The notes under the pieces: model-generated
Told to the model about the DNA's origin: nothing
Seen by the model: only the letters and a program-made list of their open reading frames with translations
Database searches by the model: none
Shown: positions 41,849 through 55,400 of the stretch, piece by piece
Layout: every line of letters begins with the position of its first letter
How positions within the stretch are numbered: the stretch's first letter is position 1
Assembly: GCA_001599715.1 (NCBI GenBank)
Contig: BCHU01000003.1
Span: 1,178,001-1,242,000, forward strand
DNA: 64,000 nucleotides
Direction: 5' to 3'
Source: Phaeotremella fagi
Lineage: Eukaryota > Basidiomycota > Tremellomycetes > Tremellales > Phaeotremellaceae
Made by a program: the position numbers and the translations under genes

Positions 41849-44800
41849 ATGGAAGCTTTTCGAAAGGTAAATAACACCCAAATTCATAGCTAACATCAGG
41901 TCAAACCAACATGTGTCTCTCTTATGGCCCTGGCATCTCAGCCAATAACATCATCCTCGAATCACACAAAACTGATCAAAAGTCTGCACGAAACCGCGAA
42001 ATCTTTACCTCCCCAAGCTTTCACATCATCAATGATAAATTACATTTTATTTCCAATAACCAACATTCTCAGATCATCTTCCTCTTTACCAGATGACTTC
42101 CTTGAAGTGGTTTTCGGTTTTTTAGCGTTTATCGTGAAGATCTGGAAAGATGTCGGAATTGATTTAGCCGCTTGGGAACAATTATGGAGATTCTGCGTTG
42201 GATCTTTAGGACCTCGATTTAATGGGAAAGGGAAAGGGAAGGAGATTGATCAAGAGGTTTCTTATCAGGCTGTCGAATTTTTGTCAGCACTTTTGTCACC
42301 TGACTCTACTTTACCTATTATCAACAGACAATCGAATCTACTACCTACATTGTTTCAAACTATCACAATATTACTCGAAACTTCAACGTCTTCCCCACCG
42401 AATATTCGACTTCAAACAAACTCTATCAAACTTCTTCGATCAGTTCTGACATTCATTTACGATCAACATGAACTTCTTGGCTCAGTCTTACCAGGGATTA
42501 TATCATCGATGTCAAAATTGCTAAACGACGGGAAAGTCAATAGTCAAATTGGAGTTTTAGCCGTGGGACTTATTGAAGATGTCATCAGGCAGACGTTGAA
42601 TGATGAGGATCTCCGACGGTTGGGGGTGTTGCAAGTCGTGAGAGATTTGAGTGATTTGGATGACTGGAGGGAAGAGTTGCCAGGACCTCAAGCATCGAAT
42701 GATCCTTTTCCACCTTTGTCAGCTTCATATTTGGCATTCACCTCAACTCAACTTCTATCAGCTATTTCCCCAATCTTATCGTCTTTATCGAAACATACCT
42801 CGGCGGATGTTAGGCTGGCAACAGTATCGTTATCGAATACGATTATAACCTACTGCAACAACTCACTTTCTCTACTTCTTCCTCAATCCTTGACGACTCT
42901 TCTACTTCTCTCGCAAGATACATTCGACACTGTCAAATCCGAAGCTCGACGAAATCTAAAAGACACTTCTGAAATAACAAACACCTCTCTGATAGAACTT
43001 CTGTCCAATTCCATCAATACACTTCCTAGATACATAACCTCCCAACAAGATTCTAAAACGGATGAATTGGCGAGATTAATAAAAGCCATGGCTGAAGTCA
43101 CTCTCGAAACGAAATCTAACGTCATCGCTGATCTGCTAGGTCCCAGTGGTAATGTAGAAAGATGGGGATGGGCTTTACTTGATTGTTTGGAATTCGGTAA
43201 ACCAACAGGATGGTCAACAGGAACCATCTCAGTTTGGACTCTGAACACGAATGTTATTGAAGATGCGGAAAAACCTCTCCTGCCCTTACGCTATGTAGAA
43301 TCACAAAGCACTACACGAAATTTATCAGAGATGCTGGTATCTCTGGGAAAAGCAGGTGGTGAAAAGGCATTACATTCCGTGGAACACTTTGTGCTATACG
43401 CTAAAGCAAATCGAAATCAGATCAGTCGAGCGGTATCTTCACTTTGGGTGGGTGAAAGATTGCTTGAAGGTGTATTCCTAGCGCATCCCGGTAAAAAAGT
43501 TCGTAAAATGGCAAGAGAAATTGCTAGGATCGTCATAGCTCTTGATGAAGATGAGGAGGACGTTGATATTCCAAAAGAAGAATCTACGGCCATGATACCG
43601 ATCGAAAGATCTAAAGGTTTGAATGCACTTACGACGATTCTTGATAAAGCTCCAAAGAACACAACCGCTGGGAACCAAACTCGTCGGCTTCATTTCCAAG
43701 CTCAACAAATTCTTTTGACCACCATTTCACTTTCCACTTTATCGCTTACTTCTCAGATTCTGGGAACATCATTCAGGTCCCTGCTTTTGACTTCTCTTTA
43801 TACGGTGTTGTCACATCTATCATCACCTCATCATTTGGTCCAATCGTACGCTCATTCAACTTTATCTTCAATAGCTTATCATACTGGATACGCGTCTTCA
43901 CAGAATTTAATCCTGGATAATGTAGATTATGTGATCAACGTGGTTTCACAACGACTCACGTATCAACGATTATCGTCTCAAGCACCGCTGGTACTTATAT
44001 CAATGATAAAATTGGTGGGAAGTGAAATCGTACCTTTGGTTCATGATGTTGTCGATGAGATCTTCGATTGTCTAGACGATTATCATGGATACGAAATACT
44101 GGCATCAACTCTTTTAGCGGTTTTAGTAACTCTAATTCAGGTCATGGCGGATAATCAAATCGATGTAGAGAAAACCAGGACTGAAAAAAGTCACATCAAT
44201 CCACCTCCAGATCCTGTGGAGGACTTCGAAAAGTTCTTTAAATGGTATCAAGAACGGTCGAGCCGGAATCAAGAGATCATCGAAGGGATATTAGAACGTG
44301 CACCGCAACATGCGTGGGGAGAAATCAAAGATGAATCTGCGACGGAGGGAGAAACACAACCCGAAAATCAAGATCAAAATCATGACAATGAAGAGGAAAT
44401 CCCACCAACGAGATCGGAACAAATCTGTATCGACATTCTCAACAAATCAACAAACTTCCTAACCCATCAATCACCTTTCCTACGTTCGAAAATCCTCTCA
44501 CTCATTTCAAATTCTATCAAAGTCTTGGCGAACGGTGAAAGATATAGTGATTTGTTACCGATAATCGATAAATCCTGGTCAATCATTATCAATAGATTAG
44601 ACGATCTGCCTTACGTAGCTGTTGAGGCTTTGAGTGTGATTTCGGAATTATCGTATCAAGTGGGCGATTTCATGTCTAGAAGGATTCTAGACACTGCATG
44701 GCCAAAATTCAAATCTCTACTTCGTAAACTTGAGGATACGGATAATCTATCAGCGTTACGTGGATCGAATATCAAATCCACAGAATCGAAATATACAGTC

Positions 44801-45109
44801 TCCTTCAGGATTTATCAAAGTATCTTGAAAACTTGTTTGAATGTCGTGCAGACTGTCCCTGTTGACGATGCTGTACTTTGGGATATGAATTTTGGGTTTA
44901 GATCGTTGTTGGATAGTAGGGTTCATTTGGAATTACAGGAATTGACAGTGAGACTTTATGGATGTTTGGATGAGAGGGATGGTGATGCCGTTTGGATCTG
45001 TTTGGTTTCGACTTTAGAATTTAGAGTTGGGATTTGGGGATATCTTCATCAACCTGAATTGAAAATTCAGTCTAATGTTGGCAAGATACTACATGGCAAT
45101 GTAGAGTAG
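41849..45109 (+). CDS. TTI1: TTI1-like HEAT-repeat protein of the TTT complex
   Basis: Tel2-interacting protein 1, a scaffold of the Tel2-Tti1-Tti2 cochaperone that matures PIKK kinases (TOR, ATM, ATR). Exon 1 is only 18 nt (41849-41866: MEAFRK); exon 2 is 41900-45109, total 1075 residues. Near the start VKPTCVSLMA leads to helical repeats throughout, such as FLEVVFGFLAFIVKIWKDVG, SVLPGIISSMSKLLNDGKV and PLVLISMIKLVGSEIVPLVH. Also seen: SPFLRSKILSLISNSIKVLA, VAVEALSVISELSYQVGDFM and SRRILDTAWPKFKSLLRKLE; the last two are the best-conserved TTI1 segments. A highly charged loop lies near 44340-44410. It ends 37 bp from the convergent dCMP deaminase gene. Confidence 0.83.
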
Positions 45110-45146
45110 ATACTGTTCTATGCATAATTGTCTTCATATCATCCAA

Positions 45147-46517
45147 CTAGAAAGGTAAATGTAATTGACGTAAGATGACACCACCTTCTTTGAGTACTTT
45201 CGCAGACGCTTCGTCCATACTGTAACTCTGATTGTAAACGACTTCTCTAACCCCAGTCTGAACGATTTTGACAGAACACCGTAAACAAGGGCACCTGTAT
45301 TTTCGTCAGCTTTAATGTTGTCGAAGACTAAGCTGACTTACGTGTTGCAATATATCACCGAGTCGTCCCCAATTCTATCTCTTCCAGCTTCAAGTAAAGC
45401 GTTTTCCTCGGCGTGTAAACAAAGACATTCATTCACTTAGAGCTGTCAATGAGGGAATCAATCAAATAGGACAGAAATGACTTACGAGCTTCACCACCTC
45501 TAGCAGAACCGTTACATCGAGAACAACCACCTTGGTTACAATTCGTCAATCCCCTTGGAGTCCCGTTATACCCCGTCGACAAGATTCTTTTGGATCTGAC
45601 GAGGATAGCGCCGACTCTTCGTTTCATGCAATTCGATCTTTGACTGGCGAGCGAAGCTAGTGTCTTTTTCGAAAAAACCTAATCAATATATGTATTTGTT
45701 GGAAGGGTGGATAGAAACGTACCATGAAATAAGTATCCCAACCAGGTCTTAATCTCTCTTCATCGATTAGATTCAATTTATCAAGATGGTTGTATAGTTC
45801 ATCGATGGATTTGAAATTGTTACATATCGAGATATTGGCTGATAATTGGACACGTTTGAAATCTGTCATCAACTGAGATGTGGACGTCGACGTCGACCTC
45901 GTCGAAGAAGATGAACCATTAAGCAAAAGATCATGTGAATCGATGAATCGTTCCAAAGAAAGTGATCTAACAACCCCTTATCAGTATCTCATACCCAAAA
46001 TTAGAGAGAAAGGAATAAAAGCTCACCCATCACACCGTGCTTGTTCCCGTTTAAACCTCTCCATCAAAGGTCCATCAACACTTATCAACAAGAAAAACGG
46101 TCTTTTCACAAAAGGTTCAATCTCATCGTAACTGACCAAATCAGTGGTTACAGTTAACAGTCTCCAATTTTTAGTGACGAAATCTAGAAGGTCCGATGGA
46201 TTTTGGAATTTCTGTTTAGAGCTGGGTATCGGTGTGTGTATCGGTGTCTACTTTTGTCGTTAACCTGCTGTCGATTCGGCTTATACTCACTTGGATAGGT
46301 GTATCTCCACCAATCTTCAGTCTGTTGGGTAAATCCAATTCCTCCGCCTGTTCATCGTTAGTCAAGTTTCAGGATCCGGACGACATACGAATTTCGAACC
46401 ATCCATCAATTCCGAATGTCTCTCTAGACCTATCCTCTGGAAATCATATTTATTCTCTAGATATTTCAAGATGGTTTCTTTACCTGATGAAGGTGTTCCG
46501 ATGATTGCTATGAACAT
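45147..46517 (-). CDS. DCD1: Deoxycytidylate (dCMP) deaminase
   Basis: Converts dCMP to dUMP, feeding thymidylate synthesis. The N-terminus is a P-loop kinase-like region (MFIAIIGTPSSGKETILKYL) common in fungal dCMP deaminases. The middle reads GLERHSELMDGS, FFLLISVDGPLMERFKREQA and a Ser/Thr repeat (SSSSTRSTSTSTS) coded by a GACGTC-like tract. The catalytic half has RVGAILVRSKRILSTGYNGT, PRGLTNCNQGGCSRCN, then LHAEENALLEAG (His ligand and catalytic Glu) and, after an intron, CPCLRCSVKIVQTGV (two zinc Cys). It ends GGVILRQLHLPF. Several short introns. All zinc-binding and catalytic residues are present. Confidence 0.92.
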
Positions 46518-46672
46518 TTTTGGATGGTGGAATGTCTAAAAGCCTTTTTTGATTTTCTTTAATTTTACATTCAACGCGTCGCGATTGACCTCCACTTTTG
46601 ATGTCCACCAAAGAAATTGCATGGTCTGCAATAGTCTATTATCGTGAATGCATAAATTATACAGCTATCTAT

Positions 46673-49600
46673 CTACTCATTCCCAACTCTAAAGAACTCA
46701 GGTGGTGGACCGAAAATCCTAACTCTTCCCTAAAAGTCCACATACGTATCAGTAAACATCCCAAGCCAAAAAAACAAATTCCGAACCCACCTTATGATCC
46801 AGCACAGCGTATTTATCACTACTCTCGACCCCAGCTTTCAAATTCCCCTCAATCTCAGCCTTACACAATCCAAGATCATCTTTCGGTAGCCAGACGATCC
46901 TTTGTGGTTCTTTCGTCGCGGGGTGGAAGAACGCTTTGGGATCGTTCCCATCGTCCTCTTGGAGTTTACTGATACCAGGTCCACCGGGTACAGCGAAGAA
47001 GACTTCTTCCTCCTCTTCCTCTTCGCCTTCGGGGATTGTCGTTTGCGGTGCCGGGATGGTTTCACCGAGTGGTGCACCGGGTGCTGTGGGTGATGTGTGA
47101 TTCTTGAGATTGTCTAATTCCACTTCGTCAGGTCGTGTTGGAGGTTGAACTTTTTCTTTTTCATTCTCAGTAACCCTGTTCCCATTGGTGTTCAAAGTCA
47201 ATCTCTCTTTCGAAGAGTTGGATTGATCGTTTTCACGAGGACTATCGTCTTCACCGATCGTACTAGCCTGTTGATTGGATTTGATTTTGGTCATTCCATA
47301 AGATAAATGAGCCAGAGATAACGGCAAAGAATCGATAAGTGGACCGTAAGATCTCAATAACACATATTGGAATGCCACCTGTCCATCAGCACCCATCTAA
47401 GAACATACACTTACAGTGAGAACAATCAAGATAATCATCAAAATAGCTTGCGGCAAAGCTGAGACATTATAATCATCATCCCTAGCCAAGAAAAATAGAG
47501 CACATAAACAGACTTCTTGGATGTAGATACCGACGAAAACGTGAGTGATAGCTTTAGGGAAGAATACACCGCCGGTATCAGATTCTGCAGGTTGGTCGTA
47601 AACCCAGATGAAAAGATATTTGTAAACCAATGCAGAGAGTAGGAAGAAACATGCGCCGAATCCGTTGATGATTGGTGAAATTACACAATAGGATATCACT
47701 GATTTGTCGTCAGCTACAGTCAGATGAATGAACTCACTGATAACAGCGTAAACCGTTACTCCAGGCCAAGTCGTACCCCAACTAGCAGTTTGGAGATTAT
47801 ATTTAGATGTGTATTGAGATCGTCTATCATAGTGGTATCAGCACCAAACAGTCCAGTCTAACCTACGGAGATCCACCAAGTAAAATTAATTTAACATAGT
47901 ATAACAAAAGCGTAATTGGTTGAAGTAACGTTCCCATCGTACCAGTAAACTGAGTCAAAACCATGGTAATGAAAAAGGTTGAAGCCGTAGGTAATTGGGT
48001 CGCTAAAATCGTAGCGATAGATGTAGGATCTTGAGCCAAAGGACCTATAGAACTGATAAGTCCAGAAGCGAGTGTGACGATAAGGAATGTATTCTGATAT
48101 CAGCATAAACTCAACACGTAGCTACCTACGACAACTTGATGAGCGAAGAATCTAGTCATTAAACTCAATTCAACACCAGTTTTACTTGGGATTCCCTCGA
48201 AAGCGGCGAGTTCTACATGTCAGTTGGATTTATGACATGAACTCACGTCTCAGGATTATAGGTAAAAGCAAATTCAAAACTGCTAAAAGTACAGGAGGGA
48301 GGATACCACTGATAACACCCTGTAAAATCTTTTTACCAGTACTATCACCTTCGATCCATGATAACCAAGTGAATGTTGATGTCAATGTAGAAATGTTTGA
48401 TAGAGCACCGACGAATGCGGCTATACAAGGTCGTCAGCAGAGAACACTGATTTTACTCACAAGGGAAAGCCCAGACTATGATCAAACCAATAGTCACAGC
48501 CCAAGAGATAGCCTGACGAACGTTTTGTTCGTAAGGGTTCATAGACAAATTACGCCAAATGACATTAGCAGGAGCTTGTTCGATATAACGGTTATTCATT
48601 TTATATCTAAACCATGATTAGCGAAGACATTCTCAATAAACGCTAAATGACCCACGGTTCATGTGAAGTCAAAGCCTGAACCGCCAAATGAGCAGCGATC
48701 TGTTGATTGAAATGGATAAAAGCTGAATTAAGCGGTGGATAAAAATCGTCAGAAACCCCAGGAGAATTGATATCATCTTCCAACTGTTTTCTAGATTTCT
48801 CCAAACCCTCGGAACAAAGAGCGATCTCCTGACGTGCCCAATCGATCGTATCGACTTTCTTGCCTATCCCCAGAAAACCCAAGCCGATAGGTGACCAATT
48901 AGGTTTCAATCTCATCATAGGTCTTTTCGATCTTGGTACCAATTGATCTGCTAATCCAACATGATCTTCTTTGATCTCTGGATTTACTGGACCGATTAAT
49001 TCGGCTGGAATGGGTTTCTTCTTCTCCTGTAATTCTTGGATTCGCTTTTCACGATCTAATTTGATTTTACGGGCGGTTTTGATTAAATTCACTTGAGATG
49101 ATTCAAGTTTCCCAGAAGCTTTCAATCGACGTGAATAGAGGTCAGGCATTTCTTTGAGATTCCTAAGAAAGAGTCAATGGAGCTTCACGCAAGTGGCTTA
49201 CCGATTCAACCAAATCCTTTTCACACCTCCAGGGAGATACGAAAACAATTCCTCTAATTTAGTCTCATCAAGATATTCCTTCGGGATGCCAGTAATAAGA
49301 ACCGTATTCGCCTGAGCCAAACGTGAATGTTCTGGACTAATCAAGAATTTCTGTCTAACAATTAACCAATGTTGCATCTCCTTATAAATCAACCAAAGAA
49401 TCCATCCTAAACGATGCAATCAGCTTAATCTCTCCAATATCATTTTTGGGCGGCGTACCGATGAAAACATAATCTAGGATGAGATGAGCCCAATAACGAC
49501 TTTGTTTATCTTTAGCGACGTTTCCAAATGTAAACATATCTAAACCGGTTTTACCAGCGACACTGGAATTCGCTGAATCAACGGGTAACAAGATTATCCA

Positions 49601-50111
49601 AGAGATCAACCAAATCGGTATCATCGCTTTTGACATCATCAACAGAAATCTGACAAAGACATAAGGATCAACACCATTTTTTTCGAGTATTTCTTCAGGT
49701 GAAGCTAAGTGTCCATGCTTTATCTTAGTATCAATCCTCTGAGTTTTTTTGGGGGATGTTTTCCTTACATATCAATATTTTCCATAGAGGTAACCAAGGT
49801 GTTTTCAGGTCGATCCCCAAAACCCTAGCTTGATGTTTAGTAGGAGGAATATAAGTTCTTGGTTCGTATCTAAAAACGATGTTTTAGTAAAAACAACGAT
49901 CCTAATTCAACGATGAACAATGACCTACATAGCTTTGATCCAACCCCTCAAAACTAACCATCCGGCGAATTCACCACCTGCAATAGCTATATTTAGGGTT
50001 AAAGAGGCGATGAAACTGGATGTCGAAGCTGAGGTCGCATCTGCGTTTGTGTTTGTACTGGGGGAGTCAGTGGTGGAGAATGTTGGATGTTTATGTGTTT
50101 ACTCACGACAT
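46673..50111 (-). CDS. CSC1/OSCA-family (DUF221) cation channel
   Basis: Multi-pass membrane protein of the TMEM63/OSCA/CSC1 family, calcium-permeable mechanosensitive or osmosensitive channels. The ATG at 50111 with a 5-nt first exon gives MSTNTNADATSAST, then SFIASLTLNIAIAGGEFAGW, helix 1. Later come NTVLITGIPKEYLDETKLEE (first cytosolic loop, RNP-like fold), PDLYSRRLKASGKL and a long hydrophilic loop with WARQEIALCSEGLEKSRKQL. Then SAFIHFNQQIAAHLAVQALT and HEPWV precede the channel helices. The tail is long and acidic (EGEEEEEEEVFFAVPGGPGI). A last intron leads to GRVRIFGPPPEFFRV, the conserved family C-terminus, stop at 46675-46673. Confidence 0.88.
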
Positions 50112-50426
50112 TGTCTTGGTGCTTTATCTGGGTAGCTGCCCTGTAAGAGATGTAAATATAAGTAAGTTGACTGTTCTTGAACAAGTCTATTTAAACAATG
50201 CGTTCAGCTGGACTAGAATGAAACGCGCTCAGGGTGCAGATTAATTAAGTTAAGAGTTAAGAATAAACAACACTCAGTTACCATCAAATGACCTCATAAA
50301 CATCAAAACGTTGGAGTTACCATTAACTTAGAGTACTTGTACATGATGCATTAAGTATAATTCATTCATTCATATCCACCTTCAACGTCCAGTGGCTCCC
50401 CTCTCCTCTCCTCTTCACCACCCCCC
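50112..50426. other. Spacer between two minus-strand genes
   Basis: Promoter of the channel gene and 3' flank of KGD2. Nothing else recognised. Confidence 0.4.
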
Positions 50427-52210
50427 CTAAACAGGCGAAGGTAACAACATTCTTCTAGAATCTTCAATGTATTCCTTAATTCTAACCAAGAACGTAACAG
50501 CTTCTCTACCATCAAGTAATCTATGATCATAAGTTAAAGCTACGACCATGATGGGTCGGATAACGATTTGACCATTGACAACTACTGGTTTCTCTTTGAT
50601 CGAATGCATACCGAGTACTGCTGCTTGTGGTAAATTGATACTACGATCGAAGAGTCAACAATGGTCTTGTATTTAACAGCCAACTACTCACATGGGTGTA
50701 CCGTAGAGAGAACCGAAGACTCCACCGTTTGAGATTGTGAATGTACCACCTGACATATCCTCAATACCAAGTTTGTTATCCCTCGCCTAAAAGGTATCCA
50801 AACGTTAAAATTTGTACCGTTAATCGATAACTCCACCACTCACCTTCTTACCCAACTCCGCAATAGCTTGTTCAATCTCGACCAAACCCAAAGCCTCAGC
50901 ATTTCTAACAACAGGAGTAACCAATCCTTTAGGTGTAGCAACAGCGACCGAAAGATCAACGTAATCTCTATAAACGATCGAATCACCCTCGATCGAAGCG
51001 TTGGCAGCTGGAATCTCACGTAACGCCAAAACTGAAGCTCTAGCGAAAGCAGACATGAAACCTAATTTGACACCTTCGTTTTTGAGGATACCGTCTTTGT
51101 ATAATTTTCTGAATTCCATCAAGGAGGACATGTCAATTTCGTTGAAAGTTGTGAGAGATGCTGCGGCGTTTTGGGAGGCTTTTAGACGTTGAGCAATGGT
51201 TTGTCTCATTCTTGACATTTTAACCTGGTGGGGGGTTTAATTCAGACGTCATGACAATTAAAAAAAAAGAACTTACCCTGGTTTCATTCCTACTACCAGC
51301 AACTTTCTCTTTCGGTGCTTCATCCTTCTTCTCTTTTTTAGGTGGAGGAGATTCCTTCTTTGGAGCAGGGGCTTGTTGTTCAGAAGATTTCATCCCCGGA
51401 GCTTTCTCTTCATGTTTCTCAGGAACTTTTTCACCTGCATCCTTCTCCTTCTTAGATTCAGGAGCTGGATCGTCACGTTTACCTTCTTGAGCCTCTTTAG
51501 GTTCAGATTTAGCTTGTGGTTCACCTCCACTGGATTCCCCTTCTCCTGGTTCGATTCTTAACAGATCTTGACCAACGGTAACGGTCGAATCTTCTTCTAC
51601 TAATAATTCGGTGATTTTACCTGACATTGGGGCGTTGACTGAGACATCGATCTAGAATTTGGGATGTTTGGTTTTAGCTTGGAATACTGTTTTTTAAGGT
51701 GACTTGACCCACCTTGTCAGTTTCGATGGTAGCGATTTCTTCATCTTGTTTGACGAAATCTCCGACAGCTTTACTCCATTGTTTTAAAGTTCCTTCAGTG
51801 ATGGATTCAGCCTATATCGATATGTCAGTTGGTTCTTCGATTGCTTAATCCGGAGGGAGTAAAAACTGACCATTTGAGGTACTTTAACAGTCTCGGCTAC
51901 AACGATGTTAGATGAAAATAAACACCAATTTCAGCAGACGTACCTTTAAGAACGAAACCAGAATGGAAAGAACGAATTACAACAGGTGACGACAAGCGAC
52001 TAAACAACAACCAAAGATATTAGTAAAGAGTCCCAGAACACTCGCAAGAATCGATGATGATCCAGGCAATCCAAAGACTCACGATAATTCATGTTGGACG
52101 ACAGTTGAACGACGGAGAATAGGAGTTGAAACTGAAACTGAAGTTGAGAGAGAACGAGTTTTTGAAGAAACTTTTGGTAAACTTCTGATAACGCCTCTTG
52201 TTCTCATCAT
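50427..52210 (-). CDS. KGD2: Dihydrolipoyl succinyltransferase (E2 of 2-oxoglutarate dehydrogenase)
   Basis: E2 core of the mitochondrial 2-oxoglutarate dehydrogenase complex in the TCA cycle. The ATG at 52210 starts an Arg/Ser-rich mitochondrial presequence ([20 protein letters not shown]). The lipoyl domain has [20 protein letters not shown] and ETDKIDV, with the lipoylated Lys. A Lys/Glu/Pro-rich linker (51560-51250) follows. There is no obvious E3-binding domain, as in known DLST. The acyltransferase domain reads [40 protein letters not shown] and [19 protein letters not shown]. The catalytic [20 protein letters not shown] (His and Asp present) lies just before the stop at 50427. Confidence 0.94.
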
Positions 52211-52488
52211 CTTGAATTTTGGTTGAGTGGGGTTAAAGATTTGTTAATTGAGTGATGGAAAAGTGAAGCAAAATAAAATGGATGTCAATTTACTTTACTT
52301 TAATTTGCTGGTGGTGACGTTGGTTGGTATCCGCGTTTTCACTATGCGGCAGTTGGAATGGCCGATCAAAACCGAGAGTCAACGGTGAGTGTGGCGGAGA
52401 CGGAATGGAGAATGGTTTCACATGTAAGGAGTGGTTATTACAAAGGGTCATACTGTATCTGATACCAAGAAACTGTCCTCCATAAGTC

Positions 52489-55400
52489 TTACTCCCACTC
52501 CCCCGTTTGCATCAATCTACTAAACACACCCCTTTTACCCATCAATTCTTCAAAACTACCATCCTCAGCCACCACCCCATCACCTAAACAAATGATTCTA
52601 TCGCATCGTTTCATAGCTTCGACAGAATGAGTGATAAAGATCGTAGTTCTAGTCTACAAAAAAAATCAGTAAAGATGAACCTATAACACTTCGTCATCAC
52701 TGCAACTCACATCCTTGATCTTGACGATAGTATCCAAAATAGCCCGCTGATTATCAACGTCCAAAGCACTCGTACACTCATCCAAAATCAAAATATGACT
52801 CCGTCTAACCAAAGCTCTAGCAATCTGTAATCTCTGAGCCTGACCCCCAGAGATCAAACTAGCATTCTCCCCTAACATCGTATCATACCCCTCAGGCAAC
52901 GTCATAATAAACTCATGTATGTTCGAACTAATCGCAGCCCTCGTGATCTCACCAATCGGGACTTCAGATCCATAAGCGATATTATCTGATACGGTCGAAT
53001 CAAAGAGGTTAGCAGTCTGACTGACTACAGCTATATGATTCCTTAACCATTTCGTATCTGCTTCAATTAGATTATGTTTGTCCATGGTTATTCTGCCTTC
53101 GGTTGGGATGTACAGTCTTTGAAGTAATGACGCTATTGTTGATTTCCCACTTCCTGAGGGTCCGACTATCGCGACGCATTCTCCTGGTTTCAAGTTGAAT
53201 GTTAAGTCGGTAAAGATTGGTGGTCGACCTGGATAAGAGAATTTTACATGATTGAACGAAACGTGGCCGGTGATTGGGAATCTTAGGAGTCCATTGGATT
53301 CGGTCGTTGAATCAGTTTCAAGATCGTATAATCGATTGAAATCTCTTGAAGCGTATTTAACCTTTGATATAGCGGGTACTAGAGGACATTCATTAAAACA
53401 CCACATTATAAGATACTGAATGCACTTACTAAAATCTAACATCTGGGCACCGAAAGTTAAACTAAACAAGACCAAAGAATAAACTTGAAGTGAAAGCGAA
53501 TAATTCATTAAATTCTCTTTCATAAACAGACCAATCGCCCAAGTCAACATTGCTAAAACATTTAGTCTCATCATCAACCTTGTTACCTACCTTGAGCAAA
53601 CAATGGTAAAGCCGCCGTGACAGATGTACCAAGAGCTACGACCCAAGCACGTACATTACCCGAATGCAGAGCTTCCCCAGCTTCTTTTTCGAACTTATCC
53701 AAGAAAATCCCATCAAGTGACATAGCCCGTATACCACGAACATTAGCTATAGACTACCATCCAATCAAAGCATCAGCTCAGCTCAAACTAAAACCAAAAA
53801 CCCAAACAACCTACTTCATAGAAAGTTCTACCCAAAGTCTCTCTCCTCTCTTTATTCAGTATCTCATATCTCCCCAAGACAACCGTGTTGAAAATCATAA
53901 CAGCAGCGAAGAACGGTGCACAAGCCAAACCCAACAAACACAATCTCCAACCAATAATCATAGCCCAGAGTAAACCCAACCCAATCATACTAGTGAAAAC
54001 CACGAATCGACCAATGACAGTTGACATCAACGGTCGCATGTCGTCACAATCTTTAATCAAGATCTGTACCAATCTCGCAGGTGAATTCACGGATCTATCG
54101 AAAAATGATTTATCTTGTTTGAGAAGTTTTTGATAAGCTTGAAGTCGAATTTTCGAGGTCCAGACGGCAGCTAGAGCTTCTAGGGTGTAGTATTGGATTG
54201 TGGTGCATATTCCTTGGGCTGCTGATAGGGCTACTAGCAACCCTCCGTTTATACCGATTGAATGTATGTCGGTTCCACCTGCACCGACTAATGCCATTAG
54301 TTTCGAGATGTAGGATGACCAAATGGGTACCAGGATACCATGGCCCACTGCCATTAACACACCAATGACGAGTAAATAAGGTCGAGGTAGTGAGGGTAAG
54401 AATTTAAAAATCAATCGAGTGATACCAAGGACTTTAGCTTGTGGTACCTCCGGTTCAACATCAATCACCGGTTCCAGAACCTTAACCTCCAAATCCTCAA
54501 CCACCCGAGATTGACGATAATCCAATACCGACCCTCTATAACTCATCTTCTCAGACATGGCCAAAGAAGCAGGTCGACCATAACTCAATCTTCTAGAAAC
54601 TGAAAGTCGACTCCCAGGAGTTCCAGGAGATTCAACCAAACTTTTCGGTCTGGATTGATCCAAATCCTGTGGACTCCAACTGAGTCTTTTTTGAGCGAGT
54701 GAAAGTCTAGATGATCTACCCAGATCGACGCTGTTCCTATCTTTCTGTTCGGTGAATGAATATCTACCACCCGTAACGTAATCTTCGATAATATCCAAAT
54801 AAGCCATACTACCAGGTCTAGCACCAGTGAAACTAGGTGTATGAGGTCGAGTACGTAAACTGATTTTATCATCGACCAACTCCTCATCAAGAATTTCTTC
54901 AGCTGATTGATATTCTTCCATCTTCTGTGGAACCGGTTCAACAGCTTGTTCAGCTGCCATTGATGAAAACACCCCACCGAAAATCGCGTTTCGCATCAAA
55001 TCAGATCGGAATCCTTGTTCGACTAGACAACCGTCTTTCATCACGTACACGAAATCGGTTGCTAGGATCTGTGAAAGATCATGAGTGATGACTATTGTCG
55101 TTTTGTTTTTTCGCCATTTTTTGATATTTTCAAAGACTACTACTCTGGATGTTGCGTCTAAAGCTGATGTCGCCTCGTCTACTCGTTAGTCAGTGATACA
55201 ATTCTTCAACTCACCTAGTATCAGCACAGTAGGATCCCTGATTCTAGCTCGTGCGATGGCTATTCGTTGTTTTTGACCACCACTAAGAGATGAACCACCA
55301 GTTCCAAGTTTAGTTTCATAGCCTTCAGGCAAAGATTCGATGAATTCATGAATCATAGCCATCTTGCATGCTTCAACAACCTCGTCCCTCGTTACATGTT

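Noticed and set aside
41911..42096. ATG at 41911 as an alternative first codon near TTI1
   Set aside because: Out of frame with the TTI1 exon; the 18-nt first exon at 41849 gives a family-like N-terminus and closes the frame.
55185..55240. STE6 NBD1 Walker B apparently reading LILGE with Asp missing
   Set aside because: The reading crosses a splice site: removing the intron (GTGAGT ... ACGAGTAG) gives LILDEATSALD, so the catalytic motif is intact.
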